Source: Spirochaetales bacterium (GTDB taxonomy: Bacteria; Spirochaetota; Spirochaetia; Treponematales; Treponemataceae). Taken from it: a stretch of DNA of 64,000 nt. Made by a program: the position numbers and the translations under genes. The notes under the pieces are model-generated. The model saw nothing but the letters and a program-made list of their open reading frames with translations. It was not told the DNA's origin and did not search any database. Below, in pieces: positions 9,761-19,411 of this stretch; within the stretch, counting starts at the first letter, position 1; the number at the start of each line of letters is the position of its first letter. The stretch covers positions 122,671 to 186,670 of the forward strand of contig JAQXNX010000024.1 in NCBI GenBank assembly GCA_029098225.1. Reading direction: 5' to 3'.

Positions 9761-10807
9761 TTAGTTTAAAATTCTTAATTTTTCCCAGGCTGCAAAATAA
9801 TTATCAAGGTAATCACCAAGATTATACTTCAGTTCACATTTTTCAAGAACACTTGCCGGATAAAATGGTGTAGTTGTCATATACTGCTCAGCTTCTGGGT
9901 TTACATAACATGGGAAGTGGAAGAAATCAAGGAATTTTGCATAGTTTTCAGGTCTATGGATAAAATTAATGAATTCAGTAGCAAGTTCTGCATTCTTTGA
10001 ATCTTTAAGAATACACATGCTGTCCAGATAAGAAGGACCGCCATCTTCTGGAATAAAGAAGTCTATAGTATCTTCCCATTCATTTTCTGGAACTTCACCA
10101 TAAACAACTTCTGCATATCCCTGACAAAGCCACAAATCTCCGCGGGCGAAGTCTTTTCCAAAGCCTTCAGCATCAATTTTTACAATGTTAGGAATCCAGT
10201 CGTTTTTAATAAGATCAATTGCTTCTTTTAATTCAGCATCATTTTTTGTACATACGCTGTAACCAAGATAGGTGAGTGCATCTCCAATAACTTCACGATA
10301 ATCATCCATTACAGAAGCGTGGTCCTTAAATCTTGAATCAGAGAAAATATTCCAGCTGCGTTCATAACCGCCCTGAACCTTCTTTTTATTTACACTTATT
10401 CCAGAAGCTCCATAATAATATGGAACTGCATAAGTCATCTGAGGATCATAAGTAACTTTTTCCAGAACTTTTGGATTAATCTTATTTCTGTTTGTAAACT
10501 TTGCCTGAACAATTGGCTGAAGCATGCCTTTTTCCATCATTATTTCTACATAGTCCTGAGAAGGAACTACAATATCAAAGCTTTTTGCTCCACCGTTTGT
10601 AAGCTTGCTGAACATGGTTTCGTTGGAATCATAATCTGTAACAATAACCTTACAGTTATATTCTTCTTCAAATGCTTTTACTACATCGGTTGGAGTGTAG
10701 TAAGTCCAGCTGTAAAGCTTTAATGTCTGCTTCTTTTCGCAGGAAGCAAGCATAAATGCTGCAATAATACTACAGCATGCAAGAATGATTTTTGAAAATT
10801 TTTTCAT
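9761..10807 (-). CDS. potD: Spermidine/putrescine-binding lipoprotein PotD
   Basis: Periplasmic-side polyamine receptor of the ABC importer. The frame is open to 10837. The ATG at 10807 was chosen because AAGGAA precedes it at good spacing and it gives a clean lipoprotein signal: KK, a hydrophobic stretch and the lipobox LASC, with Cys near residue 22. The mature part has the family pattern: LKLYSWTYYTPTDVVKAFEEEYNCKV, then PSQDYVEIM and VPYYYGASG. At 348 residues it is the usual length. In spirochaetes the lipid anchor would hold it on the inner or outer membrane. It is the last gene of potABCD, 60 bases after potC. Confidence 0.95.
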   Translation of the reverse strand: MKKFSKIILACCSIIAAFMLASCEKKQTLKLYSWTYYTPTDVVKAFEEEYNCKVIVTDYDSNETMFSKLTNGGAKSFDIVVPSQDYVEIMMEKGMLQPIVQAKFTNRNKINPKVLEKVTYDPQMTYAVPYYYGASGISVNKKKVQGGYERSWNIFSDSRFKDHASVMDDYREVIGDALTYLGYSVCTKNDAELKEAIDLIKNDWIPNIVKIDAEGFGKDFARGDLWLCQGYAEVVYGEVPENEWEDTIDFFIPEDGGPSYLDSMCILKDSKNAELATEFINFIHRPENYAKFLDFFHFPCYVNPEAEQYMTTTPFYPASVLEKCELKYNLGDYLDNYFAAWEKLRILN

Positions 10808-10867
10808 TTTCGTTTCCTTATAAAATAAATTTAGCATATTCGATTAAAACGATATGCGGAAATTCGA

Positions 10868-11737
10868 TTATTTAGCTGCGGCAAAAGTTTTAATTCCTTT
10901 ACGCAGAAGAATAACGATAAGCCCCAGGAATATAATAAGAACAAAGGAAAGAGCATTAATTACCGGGCTTACGCCGTGTCTTATCATGTTATAAACAAAA
11001 ATCGGTAAGGTTTCGACATTTCCATTTACAAGAGAAGTAATTACAAAGTCTTCTATTGAAAGAGTAATGCTCATCATAAAACCACTCATAATTCCAGGGA
11101 AAATAGAAGGAATTATGATTTTAAAAAGAGTCTGTTTTTCTGTAGCTCCCAGATCATGACTTGCTTCTATAATAGAATAATCAAATTCATCTACACGGGA
11201 ATTTACCATAAGATAAACAAACGGAAGACAGAAGGTTGTATGAGCAATGGTAATTGTTGTAAGCCCAAGATTCATGTGAATTCCGCTAAGAAAAATCAAA
11301 AGAGAAACACCCATAATAACTTCTGGAAGAACCATTGGTAAAAAGCTTATAGACTGAATGTAATGCTTTCCAAAAAACTTGTACCAGCTTACTCCAATGG
11401 CAGCAAGACTTCCAAGCACTGTTGCAATTACTGCAGATAAAATTGCAACTATTGCACTATATAAAAGACTTTTCCATAGAGGAAGAGAATTTAAAAATAA
11501 TTCTTCATACCAGCGGAAAGAAAAGCCTGTCATATGAGCGCTTTCGCTTGAATTAAAGGAAAAAATAATTATTACAAAAAGCGGAATATACAAAAAAAGC
11601 ATTGCACAAATCAGTACAGTTTTAGAAAAAGAAAAAAGCGGTGCATGATGCTTCCAGTAACGTTTAGCATGCTTAAAGTTTTCTGACTTTGGCTTTTTGT
11701 GAAGAATTGAAAGAATGACTGATAATAAAAATTCCAT
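10868..11737 (-). CDS. potC: Spermidine/putrescine ABC transporter permease PotC
   Basis: Inner-membrane permease of 289 residues with about six transmembrane helices. The EAA loop, which contacts the ATPase, reads IIEASHDLGATEKQTLFKIIIPSIFPG. A long charged N-terminal tail of roughly 35 residues precedes the first helix. That tail is longer than usual, so an internal start is possible, although GGGGGAG lies ten bases before the chosen ATG. The gene lies 17 bases after potB. Identification as the PotC rather than PotB half rests on gene order and on the DFVITSLV region. Confidence 0.92.
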   Translation of the reverse strand: MEFLLSVILSILHKKPKSENFKHAKRYWKHHAPLFSFSKTVLICAMLFLYIPLFVIIIFSFNSSESAHMTGFSFRWYEELFLNSLPLWKSLLYSAIVAILSAVIATVLGSLAAIGVSWYKFFGKHYIQSISFLPMVLPEVIMGVSLLIFLSGIHMNLGLTTITIAHTTFCLPFVYLMVNSRVDEFDYSIIEASHDLGATEKQTLFKIIIPSIFPGIMSGFMMSITLSIEDFVITSLVNGNVETLPIFVYNMIRHGVSPVINALSFVLIIFLGLIVILLRKGIKTFAAAK

Positions 11738-11754
11738 ATTGCTTTACTCCCCCG

Positions 11755-12753
11755 TTATTTTACAGCAGCGACAGTGCTTATTGCCGATGCGAGTTCTGGA
11801 ACTCCGGAATCTTCTTTTGCAGTAGATTTCTTGAGCTTCTGATCTTTTTTATTAGAAGTAAGCATGAACAAAATTGCAGCCATTGTAATTACGGTTAATA
11901 CTACGCTGAATGCAGAGGCAAGCGGAAGATTTCTGGCTTTTTGAATCTGATCCATAATGATATTTCCGAGCATGTAGCTTTTTGTACTTCCTACTAACTG
12001 AGGAACTGTGTAATTACCGAAAATCGGAATAAATGTAAAAATTAATGAGCTTACAATTCCGCTTCTAATTCCAGGAAGAAGAATTTTAAACATTGATTTT
12101 GCTTTTGAAGCTCCAAGATCGCGGGCTGCTTCTATTAAAGAAAAATCAAAGCGGTCAACTGCAGTAAAAATAGGAAGAATTGCATAAGGAAGATACATAT
12201 AAATACTTACAATTATTACTGCGCCTTTTGTATACATAAATTTATGCGGCGTATACACAAAATCTTTATTCCGCAAAATTGCATTCCATAGCCGTTCAAA
12301 CAGGCTGCAGATTTGATTTAAAAGACCTTCATCTCCTAAAATACTCTGCCATGCAAAAATACGTATAAGTGAATTTGTAAGAAAAGGAATAATTACAAGA
12401 ATTAATAACATTGTCTGCTTTTTACTGCGGGCAATAGCGTATCCACATGGAATTGCGATAGAAATTGAAACAAGAGTAGAAAGCAGGGCCATCCATAAAG
12501 TTCGCCATAAAATTGGAAGATAAAGAAATTTTCCTGTGTCCTGATCCCGGCTGAAAATAGCTTTGTATGCATCAAGAGAGAAAGCCTTCTGAACACCGCC
12601 ATGCATGTCTTTTTTCATAAAAGAATAGCAGAGTATAATCAGAATAGGAACAACAAAGAAAATAGTGAACCAGACACCCATCGGCCAGCCATAAACTGCA
12701 CCAATCTTTGTTTTATGCGAATCGTGCATTTTTTTATTAATATTCTTTTCCAT
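11755..12753 (-). CDS. potB: Spermidine/putrescine ABC transporter permease PotB
   Basis: Permease of 332 residues with about six helices and an EAA loop LIEAARDLGASKAKSMFKILLPG. The FGNYTVPQLVGSTKSYMLGNII stretch is typical of PotB. It starts five bases after the potA stop, without a strong ribosome site, so coupling to potA translation is likely. A short Lys/Glu-rich C-terminal tail follows the last helix. Together with PotC it forms the polyamine channel in the cytoplasmic membrane. Confidence 0.93.
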   Translation of the reverse strand: MEKNINKKMHDSHKTKIGAVYGWPMGVWFTIFFVVPILIILCYSFMKKDMHGGVQKAFSLDAYKAIFSRDQDTGKFLYLPILWRTLWMALLSTLVSISIAIPCGYAIARSKKQTMLLILVIIPFLTNSLIRIFAWQSILGDEGLLNQICSLFERLWNAILRNKDFVYTPHKFMYTKGAVIIVSIYMYLPYAILPIFTAVDRFDFSLIEAARDLGASKAKSMFKILLPGIRSGIVSSLIFTFIPIFGNYTVPQLVGSTKSYMLGNIIMDQIQKARNLPLASAFSVVLTVITMAAILFMLTSNKKDQKLKKSTAKEDSGVPELASAISTVAAVK

Positions 12754-12758
12754 ATGGC

Positions 12759-13949
12759 TTATTTATCAATGTCCTCAACAATATATGCATCTTCTGCTGA
12801 CCAGGAAACATATACCTTGTCTTTCCACTGGATTACAGGACCGTCGTCCATATAATCTGTATGCTGTTTGAAAACCTTAATAATTTTGCCGGTTTCGAGT
12901 TTTACATAGAATTTAGACTGAAAGCCTGAGTAAATAGGTTCTTCTACAATTCCGGAGAATACATTGATATCTGTGCGGCCTTTAGTATCCGGCGGCTCAA
13001 GAGTTATGCGGATTTTTTCGGGACGAATTGTAAAAGCAACTTTTTGTCCTTTATCTGTATGCTCGTAATCTGTTACCTGCATAAATCGGTCGAGAGCAGC
13101 TTCTGCAGCTGTGTCTGTTGCCAGCGGAGCCTGTTTTCCAAGCTGCGGAACCGAAAGGGTAGCCATAAAATCGTCCTGGCCCTTTGCATCTTTATGAGGT
13201 ACACAATCTACAACTTCGGCATCAAAAAGATTTGTTTCGCCAATAAACTGTGCAACAAATTGAGTAGCAGGACTTTCGTAAATTTCATATGGAGCACCAA
13301 TCTGTAGAACATGTCCGTGATTCATAACTGCTATTCTGTCCGAAACAGAAAGTGCTTCAGCCTGATCATGTGTTACGTAAATAAATGTAATACCAATCTG
13401 GTCGTGAAGACGGTCCAAATCCATAAGAAGGTTAGCACGGAGCTTTGCATCAAGAGCAGAAAGTGGTTCATCAAGTAAAAGAACTTTTGGTTCATTTATG
13501 AGGGCGCGGGCAATTGCTACACGCTGCTTCTGACCGCCCGAAAGCTGATTTGGTTTTTTGTAAAGATGTTCATCCAGCTGAACAAGATGAATATATTCCT
13601 TTACTTTTTTATCAATTTCTTCTTTTGGAAGCTTTTTGAGTTTAAGAGGAAATGCAACATTGTTATAAACAGTCATGTTAGGGAACAATGCATATGTCTG
13701 AAAAACTGTGTTTGAAGGTCTTTTATCAGGATTTAAAGGAATTACATTCCTGTCATCAAAAAGAACAATTCCATCATCCGGAAATTCAAAACCTGCAATA
13801 ATGCGGAGTAAAGTTGTCTTGCCGCATCCAGAAGGACCAAGAAGAGAAAAGAACTCTCCCGGCTTAATAGTAAAGTTGATGTCATCCAATGCGACAAAAT
13901 CGCCGAATTTTTTGGATACATGATCAATGGTAACCTGACTTCCTTTCAT
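12759..13949 (-). CDS. potA: Spermidine/putrescine ABC transporter ATPase PotA
   Basis: ATP-hydrolysing subunit of 396 residues. Walker A is GPSGCGKTT, the signature motif is LSGGQKQRVAIARAL, Walker B is VLLLDEPLSALD, and the switch His is in YVTHDQAEAL. Beyond about residue 240 is a regulatory OB-like (TOBE) region containing FTIRPEKIRI. An insert relative to shorter PotA proteins (residues ~255-295, rich in Asp, Ala and Gln) looks like a surface loop. It is the first gene of potABCD; the promoter lies in the 229-base divergent gap upstream. Confidence 0.96.
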   Translation of the reverse strand: MKGSQVTIDHVSKKFGDFVALDDINFTIKPGEFFSLLGPSGCGKTTLLRIIAGFEFPDDGIVLFDDRNVIPLNPDKRPSNTVFQTYALFPNMTVYNNVAFPLKLKKLPKEEIDKKVKEYIHLVQLDEHLYKKPNQLSGGQKQRVAIARALINEPKVLLLDEPLSALDAKLRANLLMDLDRLHDQIGITFIYVTHDQAEALSVSDRIAVMNHGHVLQIGAPYEIYESPATQFVAQFIGETNLFDAEVVDCVPHKDAKGQDDFMATLSVPQLGKQAPLATDTAAEAALDRFMQVTDYEHTDKGQKVAFTIRPEKIRITLEPPDTKGRTDINVFSGIVEEPIYSGFQSKFYVKLETGKIIKVFKQHTDYMDDGPVIQWKDKVYVSWSAEDAYIVEDIDK

Positions 13950-14092
13950 TCAAGCAACCTCAATCTAATAATGTTTGTCCTTAAAGACATCCTGCATACG
14001 CAGGGCTAACATCAAATCAAAAACTTAGCAAGCCTGGGTCGTTTTCTCAATAAATAATGTCTAAGCGATAAAATGCAATATATATGCGATTG

Positions 14093-14118
14093 TGTCAATA
14101 AATTTATGCAAATTTATT
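14093..14118 (-). promoter_or_regulatory. Probable pot operon -35 element next to a 9-bp inverted repeat
   Basis: On the minus strand TTGACA (14093-14098) is a perfect -35 hexamer facing potA, followed by an A+T-rich stretch that could hold the -10. Overlapping its upstream edge is a perfect palindrome, AATAAATTT (14097-14105) and AAATTTATT (14110-14118) around ATGC. This is a plausible operator, or an UP-like element. The rest of the 229-base gap holds only a small CCTGC/GCAGG hairpin (13991-14004) in the predicted pot leader. Confidence 0.5.
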
Positions 14119-14178
14119 AAAAAAAAATATTAAACGTTTTTTATTGTAAAATTGTTATCTATATAGTAAAATTCTCTT

Positions 14179-16626
14179 GTGGATACTGGAAATACTGAAT
14201 TAAATTTTGCTGATTATGGTTCGTTTGAAAAACGAGTTATTAAAACTAGAATCATTTACAAGCCAGAGCATAATCCGGCACAAAAAAAACTTAAGACTGA
14301 AACTCTAAAAGCTTTTGACAATTTAGGCAAAGCAGATAAAAAAAATCAAAATAGAAGTGCAGCTTTTGTGGCAGTTCCGGTAAAAAAAGTTTCTCCGGTT
14401 CAGCCTGTTCAACCGGCTCCGGAGCAAACTCCAAAGCCTTCGACAATGCCTTCCGTTGATATTTCTGACTTTGATTCATTAACAATTGATAAATCAGATA
14501 AAAAACAGAAGAAGGTAAAAAATGCAAAGGCTGCAAAAAGCCTTAGTAAAGAAAATAAAGTAAAACGACCTATAGGTGTAAGACTTATTTTTATTATTTC
14601 GCTTCTTGTTTTATTTTCTATGGGGCTAATTACAGTTCTTGCTTCTTATTTTATTACAAGCGATACAAAAATAAATGCGGAAGATAATAACTTAACAATT
14701 AATAGTCGGGCAGCAAGTGATTGCAAGAGTCGTCTTGAATCTGTAATTTCTTCGGCAGGACTTTTATATGATATGATGCTTTCAGATTCTGACGGCGAGA
14801 ATTTTAATCAGATATCTACAATGTTCTTTGACCGTAATAAATCTGTAGAGGCAGTTACATTCATTCTTTCTGAAAAGAATTTTTATAACCGCCAGTTCTT
14901 CCTTTCTAATGAACTTGAAACTTCTTTATTTGATTTATATGTAAGTCAGGAAAAGGATTCAACAGAAAAGGCAATGCAGGGAATTGTAAAAATTCAGAAT
15001 GCTTCGCCATTCTTTGGTTCTCAGGTGCTTGCAGTATTTACACCGGTTTATTATGGAGCGAGCAGCGATGTTGCTGTCGTACTTTATTCCTGCGATGAGC
15101 TTTCTGAAAGCTTTGCAAGCAGCTCTATAAATTCATCTGTCTTAGTAAATGATGAAGGAATTGTTCTTGTTCATCCGGATGTTGATTTTATTCTTCAGGC
15201 AAGAGATTTGAGCGATAATGAAATTGTTCACGAAATGCTGACCAGCAATGAAATTAAAAACAGAGAATATACAAGTCCTGATGGTGAAAAATATCTTGCT
15301 GCTTACCGCAAGATTGGAATTGGAAACTGCGGTGTTGTAACAGAAGTAAAAACTTCAATTGTCCTTGAAGGAATTAACAGAACAACAACAAGAAATATTT
15401 ATCTTACAATTTCTATTCTTGCTGTTTCCATTATATTAATCTGGTTCTTCTCTAAATCATTAAGTAATCCTCTGAAGACTTTAACTGCTGTAGTAAATGA
15501 TATTAACCGTGGAAATTTCAACACAGATAAATTTGAAGATTTAAGCTTTAAACGTAAAGACGAAATTGGCGTATTGATTCAGAGTACAAAAAAGGAACGT
15601 GAAATTTTAAATACTGTTACGCAGCTTACAAACCGGGGTGTAACAGAAGCTATCGTAAAGGAAGAAATTGATTTTAATCCGCATTTAAAAGACATTACAA
15701 TTTTCTTTAGCGATATCCGCGGCTTTACTGCAATTTCTGATGGCTTTAATAAACGCTTTGGAGAAAAATCTGCGGCAGAAATTATTTCATTCCTTAATGA
15801 TTATATGGGACGCATGGTAAATTGTATTAATATTACCGGCGGAAATGTTGATAAATTTGAAGGCGATGCAATTATGGCTTGCTGGGGTGTTTTACGGGAT
15901 GATGATCTTTCTTATGAACAGCTTCCAGACAGCGATCCTGCAAAAGAAGGTTATGCTGCAATTCATAACCGCCATGTAAGACAGGATGCTCTCAGTGCTA
16001 TTAAGGCAACAGTTGCAATGCGCTATTCTTTAATGGAATATAACAAGCATGCAGAAATCTTTACAAAAGAACATGCAAATGAAATAGATGCAAAATACAA
16101 GCCGCATATTAGAATCGGTTCGGGATTAAATTCCGGTCGTGCAACAGTAGGCTTTATGGGGTCTTATCATAAGATGGAATTTACGTCTATTGGAGATGCC
16201 GTAAACCTTGCTTCCCGAACAGAAAGTTCAAATAAGCCTTGTGGAACAGATATTCTTATTACTCAGGACACCTATGATATTTTAAAACACGACTATATAA
16301 AGTGTGAGGAAAATAATTTTACTATTAGTCCTGATAATGCCGAAAATGAAGTAATAGTAGAAATGATTCCTGTTGCCTTTGAAGTAAAAGGAAAAGGTAA
16401 ACAGCATTTCTATGGAGTCGTTAATATGCCTGGCTTTGATGTAGAAGCCTTCTTTAAAAAGGCAGATCCTGCTTTTAAAGTTGATGAAGATTGTATAAAG
16501 GCCGTTGGTCCTACAGGTCCAAAAACTCTAAAAGAAGTCAGACTGCTCCTTGGAATTCCAGAACCAAATTTTGACGAGGTAGATTTGGATGCCGCAGAAG
16601 AAAAGACGAAAGCTTCAAGTAAGTGA
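14179..16626 (+). CDS. Membrane class III adenylate cyclase with extracytoplasmic sensor and HAMP
   Basis: 815 residues. An unusual cytoplasmic N-terminal tail of ~130 residues, Pro/Gln/Lys-rich, precedes the first transmembrane helix (~135-157). A Cache-like extracytoplasmic sensor (~160-405), a second helix (~410-430), a HAMP linker and a class III cyclase domain (~500-700) follow. The metal-binding aspartates are in FFSDIRGFT and KFEGDAIMA. Lys in HKMEFT, Asp in SIGDAVN and the NLASR motif point to ATP as substrate. The GTG start has no ribosome site. The 3' end overlaps the FecR-protein gene by 38 bases, so the two are probably translated together. Confidence 0.9.
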   Translation: MDTGNTELNFADYGSFEKRVIKTRIIYKPEHNPAQKKLKTETLKAFDNLGKADKKNQNRSAAFVAVPVKKVSPVQPVQPAPEQTPKPSTMPSVDISDFDSLTIDKSDKKQKKVKNAKAAKSLSKENKVKRPIGVRLIFIISLLVLFSMGLITVLASYFITSDTKINAEDNNLTINSRAASDCKSRLESVISSAGLLYDMMLSDSDGENFNQISTMFFDRNKSVEAVTFILSEKNFYNRQFFLSNELETSLFDLYVSQEKDSTEKAMQGIVKIQNASPFFGSQVLAVFTPVYYGASSDVAVVLYSCDELSESFASSSINSSVLVNDEGIVLVHPDVDFILQARDLSDNEIVHEMLTSNEIKNREYTSPDGEKYLAAYRKIGIGNCGVVTEVKTSIVLEGINRTTTRNIYLTISILAVSIILIWFFSKSLSNPLKTLTAVVNDINRGNFNTDKFEDLSFKRKDEIGVLIQSTKKEREILNTVTQLTNRGVTEAIVKEEIDFNPHLKDITIFFSDIRGFTAISDGFNKRFGEKSAAEIISFLNDYMGRMVNCINITGGNVDKFEGDAIMACWGVLRDDDLSYEQLPDSDPAKEGYAAIHNRHVRQDALSAIKATVAMRYSLMEYNKHAEIFTKEHANEIDAKYKPHIRIGSGLNSGRATVGFMGSYHKMEFTSIGDAVNLASRTESSNKPCGTDILITQDTYDILKHDYIKCEENNFTISPDNAENEVIVEMIPVAFEVKGKGKQHFYGVVNMPGFDVEAFFKKADPAFKVDEDCIKAVGPTGPKTLKEVRLLLGIPEPNFDEVDLDAAEEKTKASSK

Positions 16627-19411
16627 TGTAGTTATTATTCTTATCTGTTTGAGTGTTTGTCTTACAAGCCTTTGGTTTTTCTGGAAAGATTTAAACTCCA
16701 GCAGTACAAGAAATGATTTAACAAAAATTGCAACCATCTATTTTAAAAGAAATGTCGCTCAACGTAAATTTGCTGATAGAGTAGTATGGGAACGTCTTCA
16801 GCAGAATTCTCCTCTTTATAATAATGATACAATCAGAACTGCGGACGGAGCAATTGCGTTAATTGAATTTAACGAATATACGAGAATTGAAATTACAGAT
16901 AATACAATGCTTCAAATTTCTCTTGATAAAGATGGAAGCGTAAATGTTGCAGTAGGTGGCGGAAATATTACTGTAGATACAACAGCATCAAGCAATAAAT
17001 CTTCTGTAAATCTTTCTATGCAGGATGGTTCTGTTGTAAAGCTGGATGCAGGAAGTAAACTTTCTGCAGTATCTGGAGAAGATATTTCTTCCAGTATAAC
17101 TCTTCAGGCAGGAAACGCTATTGTTGCCAATGCAGTTGGAGAAAGTCAGACATTAACTGGCGGTGAGTCTGTCAGTATAGAAGAAAACGGTCAGCTTCAA
17201 AAAAAGAAGGTTACAGTTACTTCTGTTTCAAAAAATTTAAAAGTATTTAAGATTGATGAAAAAACTGAACCTGTAAGACTTGAATGGAGTACTGCAGAAC
17301 AGAACGGACAGAATACAAAAGTTCGTGTTGAAATTTCAAAGGATAAAGACTTTACAGAAATTTTAGAAACTTATACAGCAGAAGGTTCTTCTTCTATAGA
17401 AATTGAACCTTCAGAAGAGAAAATTTACTGGAGAGTTTTTGCAGAAGATGAAGAAGATAAAGCTGTTGCAGGACGTATTCAAGTAGTGGACATAGAAGAT
17501 ACACTTCTTAATTCGCCGGTAAATAATTCCGTGTTCAAATATAGAAAAAATTATCCTGCAATTCTTTTTACCTGGAACGATAACGATTATGCGGATTACT
17601 ATAAATTAGAAATTTCTTCAACTGCCGATTTTTCTCAGAAAATAATTCAGGAAAATGTTAATCAGAATTCATATGTAACTTCATCTCTGGGAAAAGGAAA
17701 TTACTATTGGCGCGTTACACCTTATTATTCGGTTAACTCACTTGGCTTTATTACTCCTTCAGAAACATTTGGATTTGTAATAGAAGAAAATGAAAAAATA
17801 ACTCCGCCAGCTCTTATGGCTCCTGCAAACGGAGCAAAAATTACTTTAGGCGAAGTTGATCAGAATGTTGTATTTGCATGGAAGTCCGATGTAAAAACAG
17901 CAGAATATAATGTTCAGATTTCTTCATCAGAAGATTTTGAAAATACAGTTTACCAGTGGAATACAAATCAGGTTTCTTCAATTCAGAATTTCTCCATTAC
18001 ATCTTTACCAGCCGGAAATTATTTCTGGAAGGTAACAAGAAATTCTGAAGATGATAATGGAGAGGTTTCTTCAGCCATAGGAAAATTTAATATAGTAAAA
18101 TACATACCGGGCGAAAACAGACTTGTTTATCCGCCGGATAATTATCTTGTAGAAAAGAATTCACTTTCAAAACTTTCATTTAACTGGAAAATTGCAAATG
18201 AATATAAAGAAGTTCAGAAAGCTTCAGTAATTCAAATTGCTCATAACGAAAACTTTACTCAAATAGAAAAAGAAATAGAAACAAACGAAGCTCAGGTTTC
18301 TAATCTTAAGCTTGATAAAGGTGATTACTATTGGCGTGTTGCTGTAAAAACAGCAGATGGACTAAGCGGTTATTCTGCAAGCCGAACCTTTACAGTTCTG
18401 GATGAACTTGGAAAGACAAGATTTATTACACCTGCAGCTTCTTCAAAAAATGTTATAGGCGAAAATTCAAGTGTATTAATTTCGTGGGCAAAGGTAGAAA
18501 ATGCTGATTATTATAAATGTCTTGTAACAGATGCTGAAGGAAAATCTGTTTACAAGTCAGACAGACTTGCAGATAATTCTGTAAGAGTTCCTTTAAAAAC
18601 TTCGGCAGATAAAACAAAATATACTTCGTATAAAGTAAGCGTAACTCCATATAGCGACGAAACTGATTTTATTTCTGCCAGAGAAGGTGAGAGTGAAACA
18701 ATTACATTTGAAGTAAGAAATCCAAATCCGGTAAAGTTAATTTCGCCTTTGAACGAAACTTCTTTTGACGGACTTACTGCTTTGCGTTCACCTGTAAAGC
18801 TTTCTTTCCAGAATGGAGATACACCTGTAAGAACAACTGTAATTCTTCAAAAGCAGAATGCAAACGGAACCTGGAAAACTGTCGAAAGCTTTGTAAATCC
18901 TGGAAATATCGTAGAGCTTACAAGACTTACAGAAGGACGCTATCAATGGACAGTTAATGCATCTAATGCTCAGGGACTTCCTCTGGATGCAAAAGAATAT
19001 GGAACCTTTGTAGTTAAGGCTGTGCCTTTGTTAGCTGCAGCTGATTTAATTACTCCTGAGCATAACAAGAAAATTGATTCTTCATATCTTCGTAAAAACA
19101 GAAATATTACGTTTAACTGGAATAAGGTTAACGGTGCAACTGATTATGAATTTGTTTTGTATCAGGTTTTAAGCGATGGTTCATATAAAAATATTTATTC
19201 ACAGTCAATGCTTAAATCTACAGAAGTAAAAATTAAAAACTTGTCTATTTTTGATTTGGGAACTTTTGAGTGGCGGGTAACTGCTTATGCCCGGGCAAAG
19301 GATGGTTATCTTGAACAGAAAGGTTCAATTTCTTCTTCAAGATTTACAATCGATTTTGCATTGCCTAAAAAAGTTGAAACTATTAAGCCTGGAACCATGT
19401 ACGGAGATTAA
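16589..19411 (+). CDS. FecR-domain protein with repeated fibronectin-like beta-sandwich units
   Basis: 940 residues. A single N-terminal transmembrane anchor (~13-33) is followed by a FecR-type domain (~55-200; NDTIRTADGAIALIEF, then LSMQDGSVVKLDAGSKL). At least six beta-sandwich units follow, each marked by Y-x-W-R/K-V motifs (for example YYWRVTPYYS, YFWKVTRNSE, YYWRVAVKTA). The start lies 38 bases inside the cyclase gene, with GAGG upstream. The stop shares one base with the next gene's start. FecR domains usually read envelope signals, and tandem sandwich units suggest a long periplasmic arm. The ligand is unknown. Confidence 0.85.
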   Translation: MPQKKRRKLQVSDVVIILICLSVCLTSLWFFWKDLNSSSTRNDLTKIATIYFKRNVAQRKFADRVVWERLQQNSPLYNNDTIRTADGAIALIEFNEYTRIEITDNTMLQISLDKDGSVNVAVGGGNITVDTTASSNKSSVNLSMQDGSVVKLDAGSKLSAVSGEDISSSITLQAGNAIVANAVGESQTLTGGESVSIEENGQLQKKKVTVTSVSKNLKVFKIDEKTEPVRLEWSTAEQNGQNTKVRVEISKDKDFTEILETYTAEGSSSIEIEPSEEKIYWRVFAEDEEDKAVAGRIQVVDIEDTLLNSPVNNSVFKYRKNYPAILFTWNDNDYADYYKLEISSTADFSQKIIQENVNQNSYVTSSLGKGNYYWRVTPYYSVNSLGFITPSETFGFVIEENEKITPPALMAPANGAKITLGEVDQNVVFAWKSDVKTAEYNVQISSSEDFENTVYQWNTNQVSSIQNFSITSLPAGNYFWKVTRNSEDDNGEVSSAIGKFNIVKYIPGENRLVYPPDNYLVEKNSLSKLSFNWKIANEYKEVQKASVIQIAHNENFTQIEKEIETNEAQVSNLKLDKGDYYWRVAVKTADGLSGYSASRTFTVLDELGKTRFITPAASSKNVIGENSSVLISWAKVENADYYKCLVTDAEGKSVYKSDRLADNSVRVPLKTSADKTKYTSYKVSVTPYSDETDFISAREGESETITFEVRNPNPVKLISPLNETSFDGLTALRSPVKLSFQNGDTPVRTTVILQKQNANGTWKTVESFVNPGNIVELTRLTEGRYQWTVNASNAQGLPLDAKEYGTFVVKAVPLLAAADLITPEHNKKIDSSYLRKNRNITFNWNKVNGATDYEFVLYQVLSDGSYKNIYSQSMLKSTEVKIKNLSIFDLGTFEWRVTAYARAKDGYLEQKGSISSSRFTIDFALPKKVETIKPGTMYGD

